Under the pieces are notes generated by a model, which did no database searches, was not told the DNA's origin, and was given only the letters and a program-made list of their open reading frames with translations. The position numbers were made by a program, and so were the translations under genes. Shown in pieces: positions 1 to 7,976 of a DNA stretch of 19,503 nucleotides. Each line of letters starts with the position of its first letter. The stretch's first letter is position 1. Origin of the DNA: an uncultured Aquimonas sp. (GTDB lineage Bacteria > Pseudomonadota > Gammaproteobacteria > Xanthomonadales > Xanthomonadaceae); assembly GCA_946481615.1 (NCBI GenBank), contig CAMLOR010000045.1, positions 1-19,503 of the forward strand, in the 5' to 3' direction.

Positions 1-513
1 AAGGAGCTGTTCACGCACAAGGGTTCCGGCACGCTGGTGCGGCGCGGCGAACGCGTGCTGCGCGCGCAATCCTGGGACGAACTGGATCTCGCGCGTCTGC
101 GGGAACTGATCGAATCGGCCTTCGGGCGCAAGCTCAAGCCGGACTACTTCGAACGCACCAAGCTTTGCCGCGCCTACGTCAGCGAGAACTACCGCGCCGC
201 GGTGATCCTGGTCGACGCCATCGGCCTGGTCTATCTCGACAAGTTCGCGGTGCTCGACGAAGCGCAGGGCGAGGGCCTCGGCCGCGCCGTGTGGCAGGTG
301 ATGCGCGATGAAACGCCGCGCCTGTTCTGGCGCTCGCGCCACGGCAATCCGGTCAATCCTTTCTACTACTCCGAATCCGATGGCTGCTACAAGCAGGAGA
401 AGTGGAAGGTGTTCTGGTACGGCCTGCGCGATTTCGACACCATCGAGCGTGCCGTGCAGCACTGCGGCGAACGCGAGCCCACGCTCGACGAACCCGCGCA
501 GGCCGCCGAATGA
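1..513 (+). CDS. argB: Bifunctional N-acetylglutamate synthase/kinase, C-terminal part (5' truncated by window)
   Basis: The frame is open from base 1 and begins [18 protein letters not shown], so the true start lies before the window. What remains is the C-terminal acetyltransferase (NAT) domain that Xanthomonadales fuse to acetylglutamate kinase. Family hallmarks are [17 protein letters not shown], the acetyl-CoA-binding loop region, followed by [21 protein letters not shown] and [12 protein letters not shown]. The full protein is expected to acetylate glutamate and then phosphorylate N-acetylglutamate, the first two steps of cytoplasmic arginine synthesis. Its TGA stop overlaps the ATG of the next gene (ATGA), so translational coupling is likely. 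The kinase domain cannot be examined here. The NAT-domain identification is secure; the bifunctional role is inferred from the family. Confidence 0.92.
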   Translation, partial: KELFTHKGSGTLVRRGERVLRAQSWDELDLARLRELIESAFGRKLKPDYFERTKLCRAYVSENYRAAVILVDAIGLVYLDKFAVLDEAQGEGLGRAVWQVMRDETPRLFWRSRHGNPVNPFYYSESDGCYKQEKWKVFWYGLRDFDTIERAVQHCGEREPTLDEPAQAAE

Positions 514-1109
514 GCGCTTTCGCCACCACGCCCACGCTGCGCGGGCGCCATGTGACGCTCGAACCGCTGCAGCGCGAGCACGCGCCGGCCCTGGCGCAGG
601 CGGCCGACGACGGCGAGCTGTGGAAGCTCTGGTACACGATGGTGCCGGCGCGCGGCAGCGCCGAAGCCTATGTGGACACCGCGCTGGCGCAGCGCGACGC
701 CGGGCTTTCGTTGCCGTTCGTCGTGCGCGACGCCGCCGGCGCCATCGTCGGCAGCACGCGCTACTGCAACATCGCCGCCGCGCACCGCCGCGTCGAGATC
801 GGCTACACCTGGTACGCGAAGCGCGTGCAGCGCACCGCGCTCAACACGGAAGCCAAGCGCCTGCTGCTCGCGCATGCCTTCGAGACAATGCAGTGCGTGT
901 CGGTACAGTTCTGCACGCACTGGTTCAACCACCGCTCGCGCGAGGCCATCGCGCGGCTGGGCGCGAAGCAGGACGGCGTTCTGCGCAATCACATGATCAT
1001 GCCGGACGGCTCGTTGCGCGATACGGTAGTCTTCTCCATCCTCGACAGCGAATGGGCGAACGTGCGCAGGCACCTCGATTTCCAGTTGCAGCGCGGGGTG
1101 GCGGCGTGA
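510..1109 (+). CDS. GNAT-family N-acetyltransferase (RimJ/RimL-like)
   Basis: This 199-residue protein starts at the ATG that overlaps the stop of the preceding acetyltransferase/kinase gene, which makes the start choice firm. It has the order of a GNAT fold of the RimJ/RimL type: an N-terminal [11 protein letters not shown] strand, the segment [19 protein letters not shown] that forms the central beta-bulge and acetyl-CoA loop, then LLAHAFE and [18 protein letters not shown], where the Asn-His-Arg-Ser run is typical of this subgroup. A GNAT gene at this position between the acetylglutamate kinase/synthase and argC recurs in Xanthomonadales, as far as I recall. Its substrate is unknown. A role in arginine synthesis is suggested only by its coupling, with its stop overlapping the argC start as GTGA. 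It could equally modify a ribosomal protein or small amine. Confidence 0.9.
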   Translation: MSAFATTPTLRGRHVTLEPLQREHAPALAQAADDGELWKLWYTMVPARGSAEAYVDTALAQRDAGLSLPFVVRDAAGAIVGSTRYCNIAAAHRRVEIGYTWYAKRVQRTALNTEAKRLLLAHAFETMQCVSVQFCTHWFNHRSREAIARLGAKQDGVLRNHMIMPDGSLRDTVVFSILDSEWANVRRHLDFQLQRGVAA

Positions 1110-2080
1110 TCCGCGTCGGCCTCGTCGGCGCACGCGGCTATGTCGGCAGCGAGCTGATCAAGCTCTTCGCATCCCATCCGCAGATCGAGCTCGCCTACGT
1201 CTCCTCGCGCGAGCGCGAGGGCGAGCGCGTCGATGCGCACGAGCCCGCCTACACCGGCGGCCTGCGCTACACCGCGCCGGCGCACGAAGAACTGCCAGGG
1301 CTCGGCGCCGATGCCGTGATCCTCGCCCTGCCGAACGGCAAGGCGGCGGCCTGCGTCGCAGCCTTCGATGCGCAGGGCAAGCATCCGGTCATCGTCGATC
1401 TCTCGGCCGACTATCGCTTTGATGACGAGTGGTACTACGGTCTGCCCGAACTCACGCGCCTGGCCTATCGTGGTCAGCGCCGCATCAGCAATCCAGGCTG
1501 TTACGCCACGGCGATGCAGCTGGCGCTCGACCCGGTGCGCGATCTGCTGGCCGGCCCTGCGCAATGTTTCGGCGTTTCCGGTTATTCCGGCGCCGGCACC
1601 ACGCCGTCGGACAAGAACGATCCGGAGAAGCTGCGCGACAACCTGATGCCGTACTCGCTCGCCGGTCATTTGCACGAGCGCGAGGTGACGCGCCAGCTCG
1701 GCACGCCCGTGCAGTTCCTTCCGCACGTGGCGCCGCATTTCCGTGGGCTCACGATCACCGCCAACATGACGCTGTCGCGCCCTGTTTCGCTCGAAGAAGC
1801 GAAGGAGCGCTTTCGGCGCCGCTACGCCAACGAATGCCTGGTGCAGGTACAGGACGAAGCGCCCTGGGTCAGCCGCATCGCCGGAAAACACCATGTCGAT
1901 ATCGGCGGCTTCACGCTGGCCGACGATGGCCGCCGACTCGTCGCGGTGGCCACGCTCGACAATCTGCTCAAGGGCGCGGCCACACAGGCCTTGCAGAACC
2001 TCAACCGCGCCTTCGGGTTCGACGAGTATCTCGGGATTCCCGATGGCCGCGATTCGCGAACGGAGGCCCGCGGCCCATGA
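1106..2080 (+). CDS. argC: N-acetyl-gamma-glutamyl-phosphate reductase
   Basis: The 324-residue product catalyses NADPH-dependent reduction of N-acetylglutamyl phosphate to the semialdehyde, the third step of arginine synthesis. The N-terminus [17 protein letters not shown] is the Rossmann dinucleotide-binding motif. The catalytic cysteine is C132 in SNPGCYAT, and SGYSGAG plus [15 protein letters not shown] are further ArgC signatures. The C-terminal dimerisation part ends near [16 protein letters not shown]. The start is the GTG that overlaps the upstream TGA. The frame remains open far upstream of that point, but the extra sequence is the shadow of the GNAT gene and has no ArgC similarity. 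Its stop overlaps the argH ATG (ATGA). The length matches the family, and nothing looks defective. Confidence 0.97.
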   Translation: MIRVGLVGARGYVGSELIKLFASHPQIELAYVSSREREGERVDAHEPAYTGGLRYTAPAHEELPGLGADAVILALPNGKAAACVAAFDAQGKHPVIVDLSADYRFDDEWYYGLPELTRLAYRGQRRISNPGCYATAMQLALDPVRDLLAGPAQCFGVSGYSGAGTTPSDKNDPEKLRDNLMPYSLAGHLHEREVTRQLGTPVQFLPHVAPHFRGLTITANMTLSRPVSLEEAKERFRRRYANECLVQVQDEAPWVSRIAGKHHVDIGGFTLADDGRRLVAVATLDNLLKGAATQALQNLNRAFGFDEYLGIPDGRDSRTEARGP

Positions 2081-3369
2081 CCCAACCTCTCTGGCAGAAA
2101 TCGGGCGTGAAGATCGACCCGCGTATCATGAAGTTCCTGGCGGGCGACGACGTGCTGCTCGATCGCGAACTGCTGCCGCACGACATCGAGGCCAGTCGCG
2201 CGCACGTCGAGGGCCTGCAGCGCGTCGGCGTGCTGCAGGCCGACGAAGCGGCTGCGCTCGATCGCGAGCTGGTGGCGCTCGCCGCCGATGTCGCGAACGG
2301 CAGCTTCGTGCTCGATCAGCGTTATGAAGATGGCCACAGCGCGATCGAAGCGCGTCTCACCGAACGGCTCGGCGACACCGGCCGCAAGGTGCACACGGGC
2401 CGCAGCCGCAACGACCAGGTACTGGTGGCGAGCCGCCTTTGGCTCAAGGCGCGGCTCGGCGAGTTGCGCGCGGTGTGTCGCGAAGTGGCGGCCGTGTGCC
2501 TGCAGCGCGCAGGCAGCGAAGCGCTGCCGATGCCGGGCTATACGCACCTGCAGCGCGCCGTCGTGTCGTCGACGGCGATGTGGTGGGCGGGATGGGCCGA
2601 AGGTTTCATCGACAATGCCTTGCGCGCGAGGCAGGCGCTCGACTGGATCGACGCCAATCCGCTCGGCAGCGCCGCGGGCTATGGTGTCAACCTCTCGCTC
2701 GATCGCGACCACACCACGCAGCGGCTCGGCTTCGCGCGGCTGCAGGTGGCGGCCACGTATGCGCAGCTCTCGCGTGGCAAGTTCGAACTGGCCGCGCTCG
2801 ATGCGCTCGGCGCCGCCATGCTCGATCTACGCCGTCTGGCCTGGGATCTGAGCCTGTTCACGACGTCGGAGTTCGGCTTCGTGATGCTGCCCCCGGAGTT
2901 CACCACGGGCAGCTCCATCATGCCCAACAAACGCAATCCCGACGTGATCGAACTGATGCGCGCGAGCTACGCCACGGTGGCGGCTGCACGTGCCGAAATC
3001 GAGCACCTGCTGAGTCTTCCGTCGGGCTATCAGCGCGACCTGCAGTACAGCAAAGGCTCGCTGGTGCACGGCTTCGGCCATGGCCTCGCGGCGCTGGCGT
3101 TGCTGCCGGGATTGCTCGAAGGGCTGCAGTGGAACGCCGAAGCGATGCGCGCTGCCATCGAGCCTTCGATGTACGCCACCGACGTTGCCATCGAAAGCGC
3201 GATCGCGGGCGTGCCGTTCCGCGAGGCCTATCGCGCGGCGGCGGACGCTGCATCGGCGGCGGGGCAGGGACGCACGCCGGAAGCTAGCCTGCAGGCGCGC
3301 ACCTCGCCCGGCGCGGCGGGCGACCTGCGGCTCGACACGCTGCGCCAGCGGCTCGCGGCGCTGGACTGA
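2077..3369 (+). CDS. argH: Argininosuccinate lyase
   Basis: This 430-residue cytoplasmic enzyme splits argininosuccinate into arginine and fumarate, the last step of arginine synthesis. It belongs to the fumarase/aspartase superfamily. The N-terminal W-x-K-SG region is followed by [16 protein letters not shown] and the substrate loop [10 protein letters not shown]157 in PGYTHLQRA is the conserved active-site histidine region. The superfamily signature [12 protein letters not shown] begins near residue 278, and S279/S280 include the catalytic serine. The ATG overlaps the argC stop as ATGA, which fixes the start. The signature reads NKRNPD where many homologues have QKKNPD, a conservative variant common in Xanthomonadales. 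Downstream there is a 67-bp gap before proB. Confidence 0.97.
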   Translation: MTQPLWQKSGVKIDPRIMKFLAGDDVLLDRELLPHDIEASRAHVEGLQRVGVLQADEAAALDRELVALAADVANGSFVLDQRYEDGHSAIEARLTERLGDTGRKVHTGRSRNDQVLVASRLWLKARLGELRAVCREVAAVCLQRAGSEALPMPGYTHLQRAVVSSTAMWWAGWAEGFIDNALRARQALDWIDANPLGSAAGYGVNLSLDRDHTTQRLGFARLQVAATYAQLSRGKFELAALDALGAAMLDLRRLAWDLSLFTTSEFGFVMLPPEFTTGSSIMPNKRNPDVIELMRASYATVAAARAEIEHLLSLPSGYQRDLQYSKGSLVHGFGHGLAALALLPGLLEGLQWNAEAMRAAIEPSMYATDVAIESAIAGVPFREAYRAAADAASAAGQGRTPEASLQARTSPGAAGDLRLDTLRQRLAALD

Positions 3370-3436
3370 CGATGCGCGCGCCGGCCTCGATCCGCCGTCG
3401 GGTTGTCGCGTCGTACTGCACGTGGGAGCGGCGTCG

Positions 3437-4591
3437 ATGAAGCCGTATGGTCGCTTCGAGGCGCAGGCCCTGCCTGCGTGGCGGCGCGCCGTGCTGAAAG
3501 TGGGCAGCAGTCTGCTGGCCGGCAGCGGTGCGGGCCTGAGCACGCAGCACGCGCTCGGCCTTGCGGGTTTCGTGCGCGCGGCGCGCGATGCCGGACGCGA
3601 AGTCGTCATCGTTTCCTCGGGCGCGGTGGCCGCCGGCCGCGCGCTGCTGCGCGGCAGCGAGCGCGAATCGCTCGCCGGCAAGCAGGCGCTCGCAGCGCTC
3701 GGGCAGGCCAACGTGGTGGCACTGTGGCAGCGGTTCTTCGATGCGCCGGTCGCGCAGGTGCTGCTCACGCACGACGATCTGCGCAACCGGCGCCGCTTCC
3801 TCAATGCGCGCGCCACGCTGCAGGAACTGCTGCGCCTCGGCGCGATTCCGGTGGTGAACGAGAACGACACGGTCGGCGTGGACGAGCTCAAGCTCGGCGA
3901 CAACGACAACCTCGCGGCGATGGTGGCCGCGCTGGTCGATGCCGACCTGTTGCTGATCGCCAGCGACGTGCCCGGCCTGTTCGATGCCGATCCGCGCGTG
4001 CGCGCCGATGCTGCGCCGGTGCCGCGCATCGAGCGCATCGATGCCGGCGTACTGGCGATGGCCGGCGGTGTCGGCAGCATGCACGGCACCGGCGGCATGC
4101 TCACCAAACTGCAGGCGGCGCAGAAGGCCGCGGAGGCCGGCATCGCGACGGCGTTGTTCCGCGGCAGCGATGCCGAAGCGGTGAATGCACTCGCCGCCGA
4201 TCGCCTGCAAGGCACGCTGTGCGCGCCCGCGCGATCGCGGCTGGCGGCGCGCAAGCACTGGATACGTCACGCGCCGGCGGCTGCGGGCGCCATCGCCGTG
4301 GATGCCGGCGCGGCGCGCGCGCTGCTGGCCGGCGGCGCATCGCTGCTGCCGGGCGGCATCGTGGCGGTGCAGGGCGATTTCGGCCGCGGCGATGTGGTGC
4401 CGATCCGCGACGCGGCGGGTGCCGAACTGGCGCGCGGCATTGCGCAATACAGTGCGGCGGAGGTGCGCCGCCTCGCCGGACGGCACACGCGCGAGATCGA
4501 GGCGCTGCTTGGTTACAGCTACGGCGAGAACGTCGTGCACCGCGACGATCTGGCGCTGGTCGCGGCGACGGAGGCGGGGCATGTCGCGTAG
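3437..4591 (+). CDS. proB: Glutamate 5-kinase
   Basis: The 384-residue product phosphorylates glutamate at the gamma position, the first step of proline synthesis. The amino-acid-kinase domain occupies roughly residues 15-270. It begins with [10 protein letters not shown], has the glutamate-site segment [19 protein letters not shown], and carries the nucleotide-binding [11 protein letters not shown] and [12 protein letters not shown] motifs. Residues from about 285 on ([12 protein letters not shown] to [12 protein letters not shown]) form the C-terminal PUA domain usual in bacterial ProB. The chosen ATG has a GGGAG Shine-Dalgarno sequence about eight bases upstream. The last 11 bases overlap proA. 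Proline genes following arginine genes on one transcript is the common layout in this order. Proline feedback inhibition is expected from the family but cannot be read from the sequence. Confidence 0.96.
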   Translation: MKPYGRFEAQALPAWRRAVLKVGSSLLAGSGAGLSTQHALGLAGFVRAARDAGREVVIVSSGAVAAGRALLRGSERESLAGKQALAALGQANVVALWQRFFDAPVAQVLLTHDDLRNRRRFLNARATLQELLRLGAIPVVNENDTVGVDELKLGDNDNLAAMVAALVDADLLLIASDVPGLFDADPRVRADAAPVPRIERIDAGVLAMAGGVGSMHGTGGMLTKLQAAQKAAEAGIATALFRGSDAEAVNALAADRLQGTLCAPARSRLAARKHWIRHAPAAAGAIAVDAGAARALLAGGASLLPGGIVAVQGDFGRGDVVPIRDAAGAELARGIAQYSAAEVRRLAGRHTREIEALLGYSYGENVVHRDDLALVAATEAGHVA

Positions 4592-6044
4592 CCGCGATCT
4601 GCCGAGGACGGGCGATGCGCGGCGCTCGTCCGTCGCCAGTGGTGAGTCTGTCGAACTGCAGTCCTCGCGGCTTGTGGACTGGGGCGTGGGTTCGACAGGC
4701 TCACCCCGAACGGGTGAGGAAGAGTGCCGCCGAGGCGATCGCGGCGAAGCCGGCGAATCGCAATCCTCGCGGCCCGCGGTGGCTGGCGCGCTGGACGTGC
4801 GCGGTTTGGCGGTCGCTGCACGCGAAGCGCAGGTTGCGGTGGCGGCGTTGTCGCCCGCGCAACGCACCGCCGTGTTGTTCGCGATGGCGGACGCGCTCGA
4901 TGCGCATGCTGCCGGCATCCTCGCGGCCAACGCTGCCGACGTCGAGGAGGCCGGGGCCCGCGATCTCGGTGTCGCACTGATCGATCGCCTGCGGCTCGAC
5001 GAGGCAAGACTCGCCGCCGTTGCCGACGGCGTGCGCCAGGTCGCGCGCCTTCCCGATCCCGTCGGTCAGGTCACGCGCGAGGAAATCCGCCCGAACGGCC
5101 TGCGGGTGCAGCGCATGCGTGTGCCGCTCGGCCTCGTCGCGATGATTTACGAGGCGCGGCCGAACGTCACGGCGGATGCCGCGGCGCTCTGCCTGCGTGC
5201 GGGCAACGCCGCGATCCTGCGTGGCGGCCGCGAGGCGCGGCGCAGCAACGCGGCCATCGCTGCCGCGCTGCGCGGCGCCTTGCACGCGCACGGCGTGCCG
5301 GAGGCGGCGATCACCACGCTCGACGATCCCGCCCACGAGCATGTGCTGACGCTGCTGCAACTGCACGATCTCGTCGATCTCGCCATCCCGCGCGGCGGCG
5401 AGCGCCTGATCCGCTTCGTCGCCGAACATGCGCGGGTGCCGGTGATCAAGCACTACAAGGGCGTGTGCCATCTGTACGTCGATCGCGCCGCCGATATCGA
5501 TCGCGCCCTTGCGTTGCTGATCGACGGCAAGACCACGCGGCCGGCCGTCTGCAACGCGCTGGAAACCTTGCTGGTCCATCGTGACATCGCCCCCACGTTC
5601 CTGCCGCAGGCCACGGCCGCGCTCGCCGCACGTGGCGTCGACCTGCGCGGCTGCGACACGTCGCGCGCGCTCGTGCCGGAAATGGCGGCGGCCACCGACG
5701 ACGACTACGCGGCCGAATTCCTCGACCTCGTGCTGGCGATCCGCATCGTCGACGAATTCGACGCGGCCATTGCCCACATCCGCCGCTACGGCTCGGACCA
5801 CACGGAAGTCATCGCCACCGAAGACCCCGCGACCGCGGAGCGATTCGTGCACGCGCTGCGCTCCGCCGTGGTGATGATCAACGCCTCCTCGCGCTTCTCC
5901 GACGGCGGCGAACTCGGACTCGGCGCCGAGATCGGCATCTCCACGACCCGACTGCACGCCTACGGCCCGATGGGCGCCGAGTCCCTTACCATCGAACGCT
6001 TCGTCGTGCGCGGCGACGGGCAGGTGCGGCACTCGCCGCGCTAG
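4581..6044 (+). CDS. proA: Gamma-glutamyl phosphate reductase with REP-derived N-terminal extension
   Basis: This enzyme reduces gamma-glutamyl phosphate to glutamate semialdehyde using NADPH, the second step of proline synthesis, usually in complex with ProB. The aldehyde-dehydrogenase-like core begins near [14 protein letters not shown]. It contains [28 protein letters not shown] and the catalytic cysteine in [12 protein letters not shown] (C324 from this start), and it ends with [20 protein letters not shown]. The ATG at 4581 has a strong GGAGG seven bases upstream and overlaps proB by 11 bases. From it the protein has 487 residues, about 66 more than usual, and the extra part is translated REP-like sequence. 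Starting instead at the in-frame GTG at 4779 gives 421 residues and places the cysteine at 258, both normal for ProA, but that codon has no visible ribosome-binding site. Identity is certain; which start is used is open. Confidence 0.93.
   Translation: MSRSRDLPRTGDARRSSVASGESVELQSSRLVDWGVGSTGSPRTGEEECRRGDRGEAGESQSSRPAVAGALDVRGLAVAAREAQVAVAALSPAQRTAVLFAMADALDAHAAGILAANAADVEEAGARDLGVALIDRLRLDEARLAAVADGVRQVARLPDPVGQVTREEIRPNGLRVQRMRVPLGLVAMIYEARPNVTADAAALCLRAGNAAILRGGREARRSNAAIAAALRGALHAHGVPEAAITTLDDPAHEHVLTLLQLHDLVDLAIPRGGERLIRFVAEHARVPVIKHYKGVCHLYVDRAADIDRALALLIDGKTTRPAVCNALETLLVHRDIAPTFLPQATAALAARGVDLRGCDTSRALVPEMAAATDDDYAAEFLDLVLAIRIVDEFDAAIAHIRRYGSDHTEVIATEDPATAERFVHALRSAVVMINASSRFSDGGELGLGAEIGISTTRLHAYGPMGAESLTIERFVVRGDGQVRHSPR
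4641..4705. repeat. REP-like inverted repeat inside the proA 5' end
   Basis: The arms 4641-4656 (GGTGAGTCTGTCGAAC) and 4690-4705 (GTTCGACAGGCTCACC) are inverted copies with one mismatch, separated by 33 bases. The right arm continues into CCGAACGGG. The sequence GTTCGACAGGCTCAC-C-GAACGG is a repeat I recognise as widespread and dispersed in many proteobacterial genomes, normally between genes. Here the element lies after the proA ATG and before the conserved ProA core, and it reads through in the proA frame. A 13-base near-direct repeat (CAGTCCTCGCGGC at 4659-4671, CAATCCTCGCGGC at 4761-4773) brackets the right arm and lies exactly 34 codons apart. Confidence 0.8.
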
Positions 6045-6415
6045 TCGTCGCTCCACGCCGTGGCCAGCATTCCCGCATTCGCTGCCGCACGCGTATCCTG
6101 CCGCGTGAATTGCACGACGATCGGAACATCACTTTCGACGATCAGTGCGTAGGCTTCGTCGAGCCGTACGGCTTCGGGGAAGATCAGGTCGTTGACGCGT
6201 ACGACGCGCAACCGGCGCGGTGCGATGTCGAGGCGGAACGGGCCAGGCGATTCGCGTTCGGCGTAGAACAGGGTGAGTCGCACGTTGGCGAGGGTGTCGC
6301 CGGTGTTGAGCAGGGCCAACTGGTCGCGGCTGGTGAAGAGCGGTTCCTCGCCGTTCGAGCGCGAAGGTGCGTGGCCCGCGGCGATGGCCCAGCGGCGCCG
6401 GCCGAGCGTGTTCAT
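6041..6415 (-). CDS. Sensory rhodopsin transducer (ASRT) family protein, divergent copy
   Basis: This 124-residue protein has the whole length of the ASRT family (PF07100). It starts [21 protein letters not shown], keeps the LNTGD turn, the [18 protein letters not shown] strand pair, and the hallmark [20 protein letters not shown]. Compared with the second copy in this operon, it has lost the usual LNAGDEDAHV, HTRLDSRQAENAL and His-rich features. That suggests an altered ligand or a partner role. The family was named for the soluble partner of Anabaena sensory rhodopsin, but most members occur without a rhodopsin, and small-molecule (probably sugar) binding has been proposed for them. Its ATG overlaps the stop of the upstream oxidase (ATGA). 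Its stop codon shares the palindrome CTAG with the convergent proA stop. It is the last gene of the operon. Confidence 0.88.
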   Translation of the reverse strand: MNTLGRRRWAIAAGHAPSRSNGEEPLFTSRDQLALLNTGDTLANVRLTLFYAERESPGPFRLDIAPRRLRVVRVNDLIFPEAVRLDEAYALIVESDVPIVVQFTRQDTRAAANAGMLATAWSDD

Positions 6416-7602
6416 GCATCTTCTCCGAACAGTTCGCGCAGGGGCGGAGTGAGGAAGGTGCCGTCGGGATCGTAGCGCCGCCGCAAGGCGTGGAACGGTT
6501 TCCAGTGCGGGTAGCAGGCGGCCAGTTCGGCCCCGCGCATCGTGTGTTTCTTGGCCCAGTGCGGGCGCCCGCCGAATTCGCGGAAGATCGGTTCGACGTC
6601 GGTGAAGAACTCGCGCCAGGGCAGCGTGCTGTTCTGGTGCAGCGAGATCGTCGCCGTGGCGCGGCCCGACGCGGGGCTGAGCCAGGCGTCGTCGGCGGCC
6701 ACGGTGCGATAGAGCACGCGCCAGGCAACGCTCGCGCGCCAGCGATCGAGCATGCGGCGCCGCACGGCGCGGAAGCAGTCGAGCCCGCGCTCCGCCGGCA
6801 GCGCGTACTCGCATTCCTCGAAACGATGCGGAATCCCGCTGTGCGTGGGGATGATCTCGTGGCCGTAGCCATCGACGAGGATGAGCAGGCGCGCATCGTC
6901 CGGGAACACGCCGCCGCCCACGGGATTGAGCACCCGCAACTTGATGTCGTCGCGCCGCGGATACCAGTAGAAATCGACGCTGCGGTTGAGGCGCGAGAGC
7001 GAATCGAACTGTTCGAGTGCCGATTCCGTCGCCATCGCGAACTCGCGCCGTTCGACATCGAAGGCCGGCACGAGCTGCAAGGTCACTTCGGTGAACACGC
7101 CGAGCGACCCCAGCGCGACACGCGCGGCCGGCAGATCGGCTTCCGGCAGCGAGCGCACTTCGCCGCGACCGTCCACCAGGCGCGCACCGACGAGCAGATC
7201 GGAAAGATTTCGCAGCGCGATGCCGGTGCCGTGCGTTCCGGTGCCGATGGCGCCGCCGATGGTCTGCGTCGCGACGTCGCCGTAGTTGGGCAGCGCCAGG
7301 TGCGCTTCGTACAGCGTCTTGCCGAGCTTCTGCAGCTGCGTGCCGGGCCGCGCCACTGCGCGCAATGCGTCGCGATCGGTGCGTATCACGCCGCGCAGGC
7401 CGCGCAGATCGAGCAGCACATCGTCGCCGCGCAGCATCTCGTGCGAAGAATGGCCGGTCGCGACGGCACGCACCTTGCGCCCTTGCCGGTGCGCCTCGCG
7501 CACCACGACCGCGAGCTCCACTTCGTCGCGCGGCTTCGCGCGCGTGCGTGGCTGCACGCGGAGGCTGCCGGACCAGTTGCGCCAGGCGCGCGCCACCTTC
7601 AC
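6412..7602 (-). CDS. FAD-linked oxidoreductase of the D-arabinono-1,4-lactone/L-gulonolactone oxidase type
   Basis: The 396-residue protein begins with an FAD-binding PCMH-type domain. It has WSGSLRVQPRTRAKP, then VRAVATGHSSHEM, in which H51 sits where family members attach FAD covalently, then GDVATQTIGGAIGTGTHGTG and LGSLGVFTEVTLQL. The C-terminal half is the ALO domain, with DFYWYPRRDD and GGRPHWAKKHT near the end, the pattern usual for sugar-1,4-lactone and alditol oxidases. It should oxidise a sugar, alditol or aldonolactone with oxygen or another acceptor. The substrate cannot be read from the sequence. There is no signal peptide, so it is probably cytoplasmic. The start is the GTG overlapping the stop of the ASRT gene before it (GTGA); a second GTG two codons further in is also possible. 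It is flanked on both sides by ASRT genes. Confidence 0.9.
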   Translation of the reverse strand: MKVARAWRNWSGSLRVQPRTRAKPRDEVELAVVVREAHRQGRKVRAVATGHSSHEMLRGDDVLLDLRGLRGVIRTDRDALRAVARPGTQLQKLGKTLYEAHLALPNYGDVATQTIGGAIGTGTHGTGIALRNLSDLLVGARLVDGRGEVRSLPEADLPAARVALGSLGVFTEVTLQLVPAFDVERREFAMATESALEQFDSLSRLNRSVDFYWYPRRDDIKLRVLNPVGGGVFPDDARLLILVDGYGHEIIPTHSGIPHRFEECEYALPAERGLDCFRAVRRRMLDRWRASVAWRVLYRTVAADDAWLSPASGRATATISLHQNSTLPWREFFTDVEPIFREFGGRPHWAKKHTMRGAELAACYPHWKPFHALRRRYDPDGTFLTPPLRELFGEDA

Positions 7603-7976
7603 TCCGCGGCGAAGGCAATGGTCGTCATCAGCGCGTTCTCGGCCTGCCGCGAATCGAGCCGCGTGTGCTGCACCACGATCGGCACGTCGCTCTCGATGAC
7701 AAGGGCGAACGGCGTGTCCTTCGACACCTTCTCCGGATCGTCGAGCTCGTTGAAGCGCAGATGCTTCGTGCGCCGCGCTTCGACGGTGAGCGTGTAGGGG
7801 CCCACCGGTTCGCGATCCTCGTAATACAGCGTGAGCGCGACATGCGCATCCTCGTCTCCGGCATTGAGGATGCAACAGGTTTCGTGGCTTTCCAGTTCGG
7901 GCTCCGGGCCATTGCTCCAACCGGGGATATAGCCCTCGGCGATGGCCCAGCGCCGCCGTCCGATCGGTGTCTTCAT
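7599..7976 (-). CDS. Sensory rhodopsin transducer (ASRT) family protein, canonical copy
   Basis: This 125-residue protein closely follows the ASRT (PF07100) pattern along its full length. It has RRRWAIAEGYIPGWSNGPEP, then SHETCCILNAGDEDAHV, then YYEDREPVGPYTL, EARRTKHLRFNEL, and finally [20 protein letters not shown]. The fold in the family is a small beta-sandwich that assembles as a tetramer. It was first described as the soluble transducer of Anabaena sensory rhodopsin and later proposed to be a general small-molecule-binding module. No rhodopsin, carotenoid or signalling gene is near it here. It lies between the GH15 hydrolase and the FAD oxidase, with 4-bp overlaps to both, so a role in carbohydrate sensing or as an enzyme partner is the more likely reading. 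The start is the ATG overlapping the GH15 stop. Confidence 0.94.
   Translation of the reverse strand: MKTPIGRRRWAIAEGYIPGWSNGPEPELESHETCCILNAGDEDAHVALTLYYEDREPVGPYTLTVEARRTKHLRFNELDDPEKVSKDTPFALVIESDVPIVVQHTRLDSRQAENALMTTIAFAAE

Noticed and set aside
308..1105. Long N-terminal extension of the argC reading frame
   Set aside because: It is the shadow of the preceding GNAT gene. ArgC similarity begins exactly at the GTG overlapping the upstream stop.
387..1894. Long antisense open frames opposite the arginine genes
   Set aside because: High-GC coding sequence produces long antisense frames. These have Arg/His/Ala-rich composition, no recognisable domain and no ribosome-binding site.
6367..7797. 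476-residue + strand frame opposite the FAD oxidase
   Set aside because: The translation has no family pattern, whereas the opposite strand carries complete FAD/ALO motifs.
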